A stretch of DNA of 64,000 nt from Flavobacteriales bacterium (GTDB lineage: Bacteria; Bacteroidota; Bacteroidia; Flavobacteriales_E; Vicingaceae), in assembly GCA_013359255.1 (NCBI GenBank), contig JABWCF010000002.1, positions 186,001-250,000 of the forward strand. Direction: 5' to 3'. Positions 56,660 through 64,000 of this stretch are shown in pieces. Position 1 is the stretch's first letter. Each line of letters begins with the position of its first letter. A model generated the notes under the pieces. It ran no database searches. It was given only the letters and a program-made list of their open reading frames with translations, and had not been told where the DNA came from. The position numbers and the translations under genes are program-made.

Positions 56660-57062
56660 GTAACGCAGACTTATTGGAGTTTTCTGTAATGGCAGATTTT
56701 TCCATTCCTTTTACTACTGCTCCCATGCGGCAGTTTCCTGTAAAGTTGGCCCCGGGTTCAATGGCTATTTTAGAAGTAAAAATATCACCATTGATGTTGG
56801 CTGTGCTGCGTAATTGCAATAATTCCTTTACCGAAATTTTTGCTTTAAGATTGCCCGAAATGTCGGCACTTTTGCAAAGTATTTCGCCTTCTATGATTCC
56901 GCTTTCTCCCACTACTAATTTCCCCTCGCAGGTAAGACTTCCTTTTAAAATGCCATCGATACGAATATCTCCATTTGTACGAATGTTTCCTTCTATATGT
57001 GTGCCGTTTCTAAGAATGTTAATAGAAACCAAATCGTTTTCTTTACGTGCCATAATGTTCAT
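56640..57062 (-). CDS. Bactofilin (polymer-forming cytoskeletal protein)
   Basis: A 140-residue protein with the right-handed beta-helix of bactofilins, which polymerise without nucleotide at the inner membrane. Repeats of about 6 residues with alternating hydrophobics cover most of it: GTHIEGNIRTNGDIRIDGILKG, KLVVGESGIIEGEILC, ADISGNLKAKISVKEL and ANINGDIFTSKIAIEPGANFTGNCRMG. The N- and C-terminal tails are short and disordered-looking. It lies between rseP and the AtpZ-like gene, with a 20-base overlap to the latter. Exact cellular role not shown. Confidence 0.9.
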   Translation of the reverse strand: MNIMARKENDLVSINILRNGTHIEGNIRTNGDIRIDGILKGSLTCEGKLVVGESGIIEGEILCKSADISGNLKAKISVKELLQLRSTANINGDIFTSKIAIEPGANFTGNCRMGAVVKGMEKSAITENSNKSALLEEKSA

Positions 57063-57128
57063 AATTTTTAAAAAACGGTTTAGAATAAAGGATTACAAAG
57101 ATAGAATAATTAAGGATTTTATCAAATT

Positions 57129-58430
57129 CTACCTGAACAGTTTTAGAATATCGTTTCCGTTTGCGTATAACAACAGTCCTAACAATAAGATCATTCCTGC
57201 CATTTGGGCATATTCCATAAATTTTTCGTTGGGCTTTCGACCGGTTATAATTTCATAGGTAAGAAACATTACGTGTCCACCATCTAAGGCGGGTATAGGC
57301 AATAAATTCATTATGGCCAGTACGATGGAAAGAAAAGCCGTAAAAAGCCAAAAGCGTTGCCAGTCCCACTCGCTGCCGAATTGTTTTCCGATAGAAATAA
57401 ATCCACCCACCGATTCGGGCGATTTGGAGATGAGTTTCATTTGCTTAATGTAGCTATCAAATGTTTCGTAGCCTTTTTTGGCACCTGCCGGAAAGGATTC
57501 CATTAGTCCATATTTTTCTGTTTTTACATCTAGCTGTAAACTGATGTCTTGCACCGCAAAACCTAAAGTGCCTTTATCTGATACGGTTACTTTAGGTAAC
57601 AAAAGAGTATCATTATTTCGTAATACGGAAATAGTAACTTCACTGTTTTTATGGGCTTGAAGATAAGTTACTACGCTATGAAAAAAAGGAGTAGGTTCAT
57701 TGTTTAGTGCAAGAATTCTGTCGTTAGGCTCCATGCCGGCTTTAGATGCGGGAGTTCCCGCTATTACCTCTTGTACTATAGGTAAAAAGGCAGGTTCAAT
57801 TAATGTTTTTTGGTGTTTAATAAGTTTTCCTATCAATTCTTCGGGAATAGCAATATTTAGTGTTTCTCCATTACGTTCTACCTGGATGCTTCTGGCATTA
57901 TTTAAAATAATTTCCAAAGGAATGTAGTTGAACTTATCTACTACTTTGTTTTCTACCGAAATAATTTTATCTCCATCTCGCAGTCCAATTTCCATTGCTA
58001 AAGAATCGGCATGGATGCCGTATTTAACTCCGCTAGTGGGAATATATTCTTGCCCCCAAACAAATAAAACCATAGCATAAATAAAAATTCCTAAAATGGC
58101 ATTTACAGTAACTCCTCCCAACATGATGATAAGACGTTGCCAAGCCGGTTTAGAACGAAACTCCCAAGGTTGGGGTTCTTTTTTCAATTGTTCTTTATCC
58201 ATGCTTTCGTCTATCATTCCGGCTATTTTTACATAGCCGCCTAAGGGCAGCCAGCCAATGCCATATTCGGTATCGCCTTTTTTAAATTTAAAAAGAGAAA
58301 ACCAGGGGTCGAAGAAAAGATAAAATTTTTCTACACGAGTTTTAAATAAACGAGCAGGAATAAAATGCCCTAATTCATGTAAAACAACCAAAATGGATAA
58401 ACTTAGAATTAATTGTGCGGTTTGTATCAA
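57129..58430 (-). CDS. rseP: RIP metalloprotease RseP (site-2 protease)
   Basis: Intramembrane zinc protease that cleaves single-pass membrane proteins such as anti-sigma factors or signal peptides. The 433-residue protein has the active-site helix LVVLHELGHFIPARLF (HExxH), the YGIGWLPLGGYVKIAG sequence, two PDZ-like regions (about 190-240 and 235-300; EVIAGTPASKAGMEPNDRILALN in the second), and the third zinc-ligand helix LLPIPALDGGHVMFL. The MNLLPIPALDGGH block is intact. It precedes the bactofilin gene. No rseA or sigE gene is adjacent. Confidence 0.95.
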   Translation of the reverse strand: MIQTAQLILSLSILVVLHELGHFIPARLFKTRVEKFYLFFDPWFSLFKFKKGDTEYGIGWLPLGGYVKIAGMIDESMDKEQLKKEPQPWEFRSKPAWQRLIIMLGGVTVNAILGIFIYAMVLFVWGQEYIPTSGVKYGIHADSLAMEIGLRDGDKIISVENKVVDKFNYIPLEIILNNARSIQVERNGETLNIAIPEELIGKLIKHQKTLIEPAFLPIVQEVIAGTPASKAGMEPNDRILALNNEPTPFFHSVVTYLQAHKNSEVTISVLRNNDTLLLPKVTVSDKGTLGFAVQDISLQLDVKTEKYGLMESFPAGAKKGYETFDSYIKQMKLISKSPESVGGFISIGKQFGSEWDWQRFWLFTAFLSIVLAIMNLLPIPALDGGHVMFLTYEIITGRKPNEKFMEYAQMAGMILLLGLLLYANGNDILKLFR

Positions 58431-58642
58431 TTTAATAGGTTTTAATAAGGCTGCGAAGTTACGGATTTTATTATGGTAAAGAAAAAATCGCTTATTACAA
58501 AAACTCTGTACTTAACAGAATTTAACGAATAGGGGTTAGAGAATGTAAAGAAATTCGTTTGATTAAAAATTTGAATTTTCAATGTTATTACAGTGCTAGA
58601 AGTAAATTATCTCAGTACATTCTACACGATGTTGAAGTGTTT

Positions 58643-59014
58643 TTATTTCTTATTTTTCAAATCTAGAATTAAAACCTCAATATGTTTTATTAATGAAGTT
58701 AACTGCTCTAAGGTTGTATTTACACGCTTTTTTGCATCTTCATTCTCATTATTAAAAATGGAATTATTATTTATTCCTATATTACCATAGTTGCAATTAT
58801 TAAAGACCAATGTTTCATCAAATTTTAGCAAATCAATTGGGTCGATATTCAGTATTTTGGAAATATTCCCTAATCTGTCCAATGTTAACTTTGTTCGACC
58901 TGTTTCTATGTTAGAATAATTATTTTGAGATAACCCTAACAACTCGGCAACATATTCCTGAGAATATCCTTTTAGTTCGCGTACTTTTCGTATTTTACTA
59001 CCTATTTTGTCCAT
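58643..59014 (-). CDS. XRE-family transcriptional regulator
   Basis: A 123-residue DNA-binding protein. The N-terminal HTH (about residues 5-62) reads KIRKVRELKGYSQEYVAELLGLSQNNYSNIETGRTKLTLDRLGNIS, the classical Cro/CI helix-turn-helix. An Asn-rich linker (CNYGNIGINNNSIFNNEN) follows and a C-terminal coiled coil (VNTTLEQLTSLIKHIEVLILDL) probably dimerises it. This layout is common among Bacteroidota XRE regulators. It is divergent from the exported-protein pair and an inverted repeat lies 12 bases upstream of its start, so autoregulation is likely. Confidence 0.88.
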   Translation of the reverse strand: MDKIGSKIRKVRELKGYSQEYVAELLGLSQNNYSNIETGRTKLTLDRLGNISKILNIDPIDLLKFDETLVFNNCNYGNIGINNNSIFNNENEDAKKRVNTTLEQLTSLIKHIEVLILDLKNKK

Positions 59015-59025
59015 AAAGTATTTTT

Positions 59026-59036
59026 TATCAGTGATA
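59026..59036. promoter_or_regulatory. Candidate operator: TATCA-G-TGATA inverted repeat
   Basis: A perfect 5-base inverted repeat about a central G, between the XRE gene and the divergent exported-protein genes. A related pair TTATC...GATAA (59046-59064) lies just beside it, so the region carries at least four TATC/GATA half-sites. The resemblance to phage-repressor half-sites suggests it binds the adjacent regulator; this is inference. Confidence 0.45.
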
Positions 59037-59151
59037 CAAATAATTTATCAAAAATACGGATAAGAATTTATAGTTATAAAAATGAAATTTGAACAAACTT
59101 AAAAAATAAATAATTATGAAATAGATTTTATTCATTTCGGCAACAACAATA

Positions 59152-60054
59152 ATGATTATATTAATTTCGATTTTTGCTTGTAAAAAGGATGTAAACAAAA
59201 GCAAAGGTAATTATTCAAATAATATTTACAATTACAATTTACGCCAAACAGCCTATGAAGATAGCGTTATCATTGCAACATTGGAAGCAAATGATGAATA
59301 CTTAAAAAGCAACTTAGATTTGTTGGCAAGAGGGATTGTATATCTTGTAAATGATACAGAAGTTGTTAGTATTGTAGCTAATTATATGAAACAAGAAAGA
59401 AAATATCGTATAACACTAAGTAGTTTAATTTCACTTTGTGACAATAATAATATCGATTTAGTTACTCTTATGCTTAATTCACTAGATAGTACCGGTGCAA
59501 CACAAAGTGAGATAAATAGATTAGATTCAATAATTGAATCGTTTGATATAGATAATGGAATAAGTTTTAAACCTGAAATAGTCTTTCCAGCACTTGATAC
59601 AATAGTTGCATTTGATGCTTCATTTTCCAGTTGGGATGTGCAGACACCTTGTATGGTTGCTACATCATTATTTTATATGAATGAAACAAATATTCCCATA
59701 TACCGTATTTACAGCGGTTATAGTAAAGGTAGCATGGCAAAAGAGGAATTATTAAGTAAACCTGCATGGCATATTAGTTTAGCACCAAATTTCGAAAGGA
59801 GTTTGGGTAGGGATGGCATAATCGAAGCGGATGCAAACGGTAATTTTATTGGTTTCAGGCCAATTTTAGTTAGTAAAATGAATCAAATAGAAACATGTAA
59901 TTGTATTGCAAATGCAGTAGGCTCCGAAGAAGGAGAAGTTATTATTATTTGTGAATCTAATCAAGCGTCAGGTTGCTCGCCTGGACCTGAAGGTTGTGCT
60001 GGTTTATGTCTTCCTGCAATAATAAAAATTGAAGTAGAAGAATGTGTAGAATAA
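59152..60054 (+). CDS. Exported (probable lipo)protein of unknown function, 5' end possibly broken
   Basis: A 300-residue protein whose visible N-terminus (MIILISIFACKKDVNK) is a hydrophobic stretch ending in a lipobox-like FAC, but without the usual positively charged start. In the same frame an ATG at 59116 (ATG AAA TAG) would give a better signal peptide (MK*ILFISATTIMIILISIFAC), yet a TAG lies at codon 3. The mature part is alpha/beta and ends in a Cys-rich tail (CNCIANAVG, GCSPGPEGCAGLCLP). No family recognised. It overlaps the SPOR-like gene by 13 bases, so they are co-transcribed. Either the 59152 start is used or the gene is damaged. Confidence 0.6.
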   Translation: MIILISIFACKKDVNKSKGNYSNNIYNYNLRQTAYEDSVIIATLEANDEYLKSNLDLLARGIVYLVNDTEVVSIVANYMKQERKYRITLSSLISLCDNNNIDLVTLMLNSLDSTGATQSEINRLDSIIESFDIDNGISFKPEIVFPALDTIVAFDASFSSWDVQTPCMVATSLFYMNETNIPIYRIYSGYSKGSMAKEELLSKPAWHISLAPNFERSLGRDGIIEADANGNFIGFRPILVSKMNQIETCNCIANAVGSEEGEVIIICESNQASGCSPGPEGCAGLCLPAIIKIEVEECVE

Positions 60055-60797
60055 TACTTATACTAATTATATTTTTAAGCGAACCTTTTTCGGTTTTAGC
60101 ACAAAAAGCAGAAAAAATAACCTATGCTGTTAGTATAGGTTATTTTTCAGAAGATTCTTTGAAAAATCTTTTCCCTTATATAAACGAATATACAAGGTCA
60201 GACCTAGGGAGAATACATATTTTAAAAACAAAAAATAGGCAGTACAGGGTACTTGCAGGCTATAGAATATGTTATAGTGAGGCATTGAAATTATTTGAAA
60301 AAATGAAACAAAGTCCTTTGTATAATGAAAATGCCAAAATAATTGCGTTTAACTGCCTAGATGAGATTGCTTTGGAAGAAGCCGAAAAGTTATGTAATTA
60401 TAGATGTATAGAAAACGCAGCCTCCGTTTTTCAAAATAAAATAGATTCTGCTGTGCCTTTTGATTATTTTTATTACAAAGTTTTAGCATTTTCAAATATC
60501 GACTCTGTTCAAAGAAGTAAACTTTCTTACTTAAATAAACTTTTTCCGGACGATACTATTTCAATAGATGTTCTAAAATCTTGTGATGGGAAAAACACTA
60601 TTTTATACAAGGTTTTTATTGGAAATTATGAATGTGAGAATAAAGCAAAAGAAGCTAGAGAAAAGCTACTGCTTACAGATGGATTTTTATTCTCTATGGT
60701 AAACGGAGAGAAAACCCCCGTCTATATTTATAATTGTACTAAAGAAAAAGGGAGAAAAGGACATATTCTTTTCGAAAAAAACAATAATTGCAAATGA
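60042..60797 (+). CDS. Exported protein with two SPOR-like repeats
   Basis: A 251-residue protein with signal peptide (IILILIIFLSEPFSVLA, cleavage before QKAEK). Two segments follow a SPOR-like pattern: about residues 28-105 (ITYAVSIGYFSEDSLKNLF, YRVLAGYRICYSEALKLFEKM, NAKIIAF) and about 145-240 (FYYKVLAFSN, LYKVFIGNYECENKAKEAREKLL). SPOR domains bind denuded peptidoglycan glycans at division sites, so a cell-wall-associated role is possible, but the second repeat is diverged and the call is by eye. It overlaps the preceding gene by 13 bases and forms one transcript with it, opposite the XRE regulator. Confidence 0.6.
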   Translation: MCRIILILIIFLSEPFSVLAQKAEKITYAVSIGYFSEDSLKNLFPYINEYTRSDLGRIHILKTKNRQYRVLAGYRICYSEALKLFEKMKQSPLYNENAKIIAFNCLDEIALEEAEKLCNYRCIENAASVFQNKIDSAVPFDYFYYKVLAFSNIDSVQRSKLSYLNKLFPDDTISIDVLKSCDGKNTILYKVFIGNYECENKAKEAREKLLLTDGFLFSMVNGEKTPVYIYNCTKEKGRKGHILFEKNNNCK

Positions 60798-60871
60798 AGT
60801 AAATTAAAAACAAGTTGAGATTTGTTTCAAACACAAAGTAAACATGTTTTGTTTAAACAGAAAAAATCACA

Positions 60872-61444
60872 CTACCCTAGCCTTTTTACAAAAACTTTAG
60901 CATTGCAAATACAAGGAATTTTTTTGCAAGCGGCACAGTAATATTTTTTTTGCAAGCTATCTTCCTTCCAGTATTTTTTTATTTCGGTATGCAAATAAAA
61001 TCCGTATTTAACCAATACATTCTCCATGCTGCATTGCTTGTTTTTTACCCATGCTACAGAAAGTGCTGTATCGGCAAGTGATTCGTATTTCTCTTGTGTA
61101 AATTTTACTAAAAGATTTGCAATGCCTCTTTTTTGAAATTCTTTTGAAACAACTGTATGTGCACGATATAAAATAGTATTACTGTTTTTTAATAAATCTT
61201 CAAATATATTTTTATGAGTAACTGCGTACTGCATTATAAAGTCCTTTTTGGGTAAAACCCGAACCATTGAAAAACCTACTGTTTCTTTGTTTAATACAAC
61301 TTGTATACAATAGGTATTGTCTAGTTGTAAATAGTTTTTCAGAGTTTCTTCGCATAGGTAATGGGTTCCCAGTTCATGGTTGGCTAGGGCTACTATAGCC
61401 GAAATATTTTCTTCTTTCAGGGGTTGAAATATAATTTCTTTCAT
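60872..61444 (-). CDS. GNAT-family acetyltransferase with C-terminal Cys cluster
   Basis: A 190-residue protein with the GNAT fold; the acetyl-CoA site is indicated by AHTVVSKEFQKRGIANLLVKFTQEKYESL and the N-terminal strands FQPLKEENISAIVALANHELGTHY. I start at ATG 61444; a TTG two codons upstream gives no benefit. The last about 20 residues contain four Cys (YYCAACKKIPCICNAK, C-x2-C-x4-C-x-C), a possible metal site unusual for the family. The substrate is unknown. It lies downstream of odhB with about 125 bases of non-coding sequence between. Confidence 0.82.
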   Translation of the reverse strand: MKEIIFQPLKEENISAIVALANHELGTHYLCEETLKNYLQLDNTYCIQVVLNKETVGFSMVRVLPKKDFIMQYAVTHKNIFEDLLKNSNTILYRAHTVVSKEFQKRGIANLLVKFTQEKYESLADTALSVAWVKNKQCSMENVLVKYGFYLHTEIKKYWKEDSLQKKYYCAACKKIPCICNAKVFVKRLG

Positions 61445-61569
61445 AACCAAAACTCTGAATAATCAATGGATATTCACTAGAATAAAAAGCGATAATCTTT
61501 TTGCAAATTTTTAAAAAATCTTTCGATAATCTACTGTAAAAAGAAAGGAACCAATGATTTTTGATAGAA

Positions 61570-62808
61570 TTATAGATTTAATAAAACTTCATCAGGAGTT
61601 TTTCCGCCAAAGATAATACGAGCCGGATTTTCTATCATTTCTTTAACCTTGTACAAAAAGCCAACGGATTCTTTACCATCTATAATACGATGGTCGTACG
61701 AAAGAGCAAGGTACATAATAGGGCGTATTTCTACTTTTCCGTTGAGGGCTACCGGTCTATCTACAATATTATGTAAACCCAATATGGCACTTTGTGGAGG
61801 ATTAATAATAGGAGTAGATAACATAGAGCCAAACACCCCTCCGTTGGTAATAGTAAACGTGCCTCCACTCATTTCCTCTAAGTTCAGTTTTCCATCGCGG
61901 GCTTTTCCTGCTAAATTTTTTATTCCGGTTTCTATTTGTGCTAAAGTCATTTGTTCGGCATTTCGTAATACCGGAACCATTAAACCTTTGGGTGCTGAAA
62001 CCGCAATGCCCACATCAGCATAATCATGAAATACCATTTCCTCTCCATCTATGTACGCGTTTACAGCCGGAAAAAGATGCAATGCTTCGCAAACAGCTTT
62101 GGTAAAAAACGACATAAACCCAAGACTTACCCCGTGTTTTTCTTTAAAAGTGTCTTTGTATTTATTTCTAAGTTGTATTACATGGTACATATCTACTTCG
62201 TTGAAAGTAGTAAGCATAGCGGTTTCGTTTTTAACGGCCACTAAACGTTGCGAAATTTTTTTTCGCAGCATGCTCATTTTTTCGCGTTTTTCATTTCGAG
62301 AGCCACCCCAAGTGCTTGCAGCTGATTTATCGGTGCCCGCTGCCATGTATAAAATAACATCTTGCTTGGTTATGCGGCCACCAGGGCCTGTTGCATTCAG
62401 GTTCGATGAAGAGATTTTTTTTTCTTCTATCATTTTTTTTGCGGCAGGTGATGCATGTCCTTGTGTGTAGCTGTTTGCAGAGGCAGTAGTATTTATAGTT
62501 TCTTGCTTACTCTCAGCTTTTGTTTCTTGTACTGTTTTTAAGGCAGGTTCTTTTTTCTTTTCAGGAGCTTTTGCTTCAGTATCTATGGTACAAACGGCAC
62601 TTCCTACGCTTACAGTTTCTCCTGACTGCACCAGTATATTTATTGCTCCGGAGTCTTCGGCAGTGAGTTCTAAGGTGGCTTTGTCGGAATCTATTTCGGC
62701 AATTACTTGATCTTTTTCTACATAATCGCCATTCGCAACCAACCAGTTTGCTATTTGAACTTCCGAAATCGATTCACCCGGACTAGGTACTTTTATCTCT
62801 TTAACCAT
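61570..62808 (-). CDS. odhB: Dihydrolipoyllysine succinyltransferase (2-oxoglutarate dehydrogenase E2)
   Basis: E2 core of the 2-oxoglutarate dehydrogenase complex, TCA cycle. The 412-residue protein has an N-terminal lipoyl domain with the lipoylated Lys in [17 protein letters not shown], a linker rich in Lys/Ala/Glu, a peripheral-subunit-binding domain ([34 protein letters not shown]), and the catalytic acyltransferase domain ending in [15 protein letters not shown] (His and Asp). It starts 9 bases after sucA, so the two are co-transcribed. An E2 of another complex is unlikely given the E1 neighbour. Confidence 0.96.
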   Translation of the reverse strand: MVKEIKVPSPGESISEVQIANWLVANGDYVEKDQVIAEIDSDKATLELTAEDSGAINILVQSGETVSVGSAVCTIDTEAKAPEKKKEPALKTVQETKAESKQETINTTASANSYTQGHASPAAKKMIEEKKISSSNLNATGPGGRITKQDVILYMAAGTDKSAASTWGGSRNEKREKMSMLRKKISQRLVAVKNETAMLTTFNEVDMYHVIQLRNKYKDTFKEKHGVSLGFMSFFTKAVCEALHLFPAVNAYIDGEEMVFHDYADVGIAVSAPKGLMVPVLRNAEQMTLAQIETGIKNLAGKARDGKLNLEEMSGGTFTITNGGVFGSMLSTPIINPPQSAILGLHNIVDRPVALNGKVEIRPIMYLALSYDHRIIDGKESVGFLYKVKEMIENPARIIFGGKTPDEVLLNL

Positions 62809-62817
62809 ACTGCTTTT

Positions 62818-64000
62818 TTAAGTGGTTTTTATTTTTTTATTTACAGAAAATGCATAGTCAAAAACCGTAGTTAGCAATTTATTTTGCCTTGTGGCATGTG
62901 CCTTATACGAACCTGTGGCTGGGCTTCCGCTGGCTGGTAAAGTTACAGGAATTAAATTTTTTTTCGGAAACATTCTGTTTATATGTAACCACGCCCCCAT
63001 ATTTTCGGGTTCTTCTTGTACCCACAAAAATTTAGTTGAAGAAGAGTACTTTTTTAATATGAGTTCCACTTGTTTTTGCGGAAAAGGGTAAAGTTGTTCT
63101 ATTCGAATAAGGGCTAAATTTTTGATAGAAAGCGATTCTCTTTTTTCTGCTAATTCGTAGTAAATTTTTCCTGTACAGAAGGCTATTACATCTGTGTTTT
63201 TAGGGTTTACAAACTCATCGTCTATTACTTCTTTAAACCCTCCTTTGGTAAAATCAGAAATAGGCGAGAGGCATTTTGGGTGTCGGAGTAAACTTTTTGG
63301 AGTAAAAACAATGAGAGGTTTTCTGAAATCTTGAATTAATTGTCTTCTTAGTAAATGAAAAAAATTAGCAGGGCTGGTACAATTTGCTATCAGCATATTA
63401 TTTTCGGCACAGTTAATTAAAAAGCGTTCTATTCTTGCACTGGAGTGTTCGGCTCCCTGCCCTTCGTATCCGTGCGGAAGCAACATCACTAGTCCGTTAA
63501 AGGTATTCCATTTCTCTTCGGCACTGGAAATAAATTGGTCTATAATAATTTGTGCTCCGTTAAAAAAATCGCCAAACTGTGCTTCCCAAACGGTAAGGGT
63601 TTTGGGCGAAACCATTGCGTAGCCATACTCATAGCCCAATACACCATACTCAGAAAGCAATGAGTTGTAAATGTAAAATGGAGCCTGTGCAGGGGCAATG
63701 TTTGCCAAAGGAATATATTCTTCTTCCGAATCCTCTACTTTAACAACAGCATGTCTGTGCGAAAAAGTGCCTCTCTCCACATCTTGTCCCGAAATGCGTA
63801 CGGCAAATCCCTGATGAAGCAAACTGGCATAAGCCATTAGCTCGCCCATGGCCCAGTCTAGCAGGTTGGTTTCGTTAAGCATTTTAAAGCGATCTTCGAA
63901 GAGGCGTATGGATTTATTGAAGAATTTTTTATTGGCAGGAAGAGTAGTAAGAATAAGCCCCAGCATTTTAAATTCTTTTTCGGAAATAGCGGTTTCGACC
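62818..64000 (-). CDS. sucA: 2-oxoglutarate dehydrogenase E1 component (N-terminal part outside window)
   Basis: C-terminal part of the TPP-dependent E1 subunit. The frame is open to the window edge; the codons before 63966 (VETAISEKEFK) show it continues upstream, so the Met there is internal. Visible features: LLDWAMGELMAYASLLHQGFAVRISGQDVERGTFSHRHAVV, YGVLGYEYGYAM, LTVWEAQFGDFFNGAQIIIDQFISSAEEKW, LMLLPHGYEGQGAEHSSARIERFL and the C-terminal LRHPKCLS, LWVQEEPENMGAW. All are standard OdhA/SucA blocks. About 394 of roughly 900 residues lie here. Followed by odhB after 9 bases. Confidence 0.96.
   Translation of the reverse strand, partial: VETAISEKEFKMLGLILTTLPANKKFFNKSIRLFEDRFKMLNETNLLDWAMGELMAYASLLHQGFAVRISGQDVERGTFSHRHAVVKVEDSEEEYIPLANIAPAQAPFYIYNSLLSEYGVLGYEYGYAMVSPKTLTVWEAQFGDFFNGAQIIIDQFISSAEEKWNTFNGLVMLLPHGYEGQGAEHSSARIERFLINCAENNMLIANCTSPANFFHLLRRQLIQDFRKPLIVFTPKSLLRHPKCLSPISDFTKGGFKEVIDDEFVNPKNTDVIAFCTGKIYYELAEKRESLSIKNLALIRIEQLYPFPQKQVELILKKYSSSTKFLWVQEEPENMGAWLHINRMFPKKNLIPVTLPASGSPATGSYKAHATRQNKLLTTVFDYAFSVNKKIKTT

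Noticed and set aside
60839-60862. TAAACA/TGTTTA hairpin considered as a terminator after the SPOR-like gene
   Set aside because: The stem is short and AT-only apart from one pair, with no clear T-tract on the plus strand.

Overview
The window is AT-rich chromosomal DNA from a Bacteroidota bacterium (class Bacteroidia, near Flavobacteriales or Chitinophagales; I cannot place it lower). The evidence is SprB-repeat and PKD proteins with type IX secretion (T9SS) C-terminal sorting domains, a SprE/PorW lipoprotein, DUF6089-type barrels, a split ATP synthase operon without beta and epsilon subunits, TAnnTTTG promoter boxes and very short 5' leaders. No tRNA, rRNA, CRISPR array, insertion sequence or prophage was seen. 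No gene-free stretch exceeds about 300 bases except inside the broken gene at 49.5-50.9 kb.

Layout. 0-5.4 kb (minus): bamA (3' part lies outside), uppS and three related outer-membrane barrel genes. 5.6-17 kb (mostly minus): paaZ, small secreted proteins, polA, an M28/glutaminyl-cyclase-like lipoprotein, cysS, a YwqK-like repeat protein, threonine dehydrogenase. 17-20 kb (plus): homogentisate dioxygenase and 4-hydroxyphenylpyruvate dioxygenase (tyrosine breakdown) plus a small exported protein. 20.1-21.7 kb: a glycine-rich T9SS cargo. 21.7-26.2 kb (plus): hisGDCB behind a histidine attenuator with leader peptide. 26.4-32.7 kb (plus): pabA/trpG, an AIM24-like gene, sprE, an aminopeptidase P and an alpha/beta hydrolase. 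32.7-36.6 kb (minus): a tightly overlapping operon running from phosphoglucose/mannose isomerase through lipB and a serine hydrolase to two unknowns. 36.7-38.7 kb: dxs. 38.7-46.5 kb (minus): a 1262-residue SprB-repeat protein, tonB, vanZ-like, gcvH and a secreted CotH-type protein. 46.6-49.5 kb (plus): PagL-like deacylase, rbfA, LolC/E-type permease. 49.5-50.9 kb: a decayed SpoIIE-type phosphatase gene. 50.9-58.4 kb (minus): atpG-A-H-F-E-B, two small membrane proteins, bactofilin, rseP. 58.6-60.8 kb: an XRE regulator divergent from an exported-protein gene pair, with an inverted repeat between them. 60.9-64 kb (minus): a GNAT enzyme and odhB-sucA (sucA cut by the window edge).

Most of the window is core metabolism and envelope biogenesis. 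The T9SS theme links SprE (secretion machinery) with three cargo proteins (20.1, 38.7 and 44.3 kb). BamA, LolC/E, TonB and RseP are envelope assembly or maintenance functions. The points that most deserve follow-up are the classical four-segment histidine attenuator, probably with a near-leaderless leader peptide; the recently broken phosphatase gene; and the small regulator/exported-protein cassette with its candidate operator.
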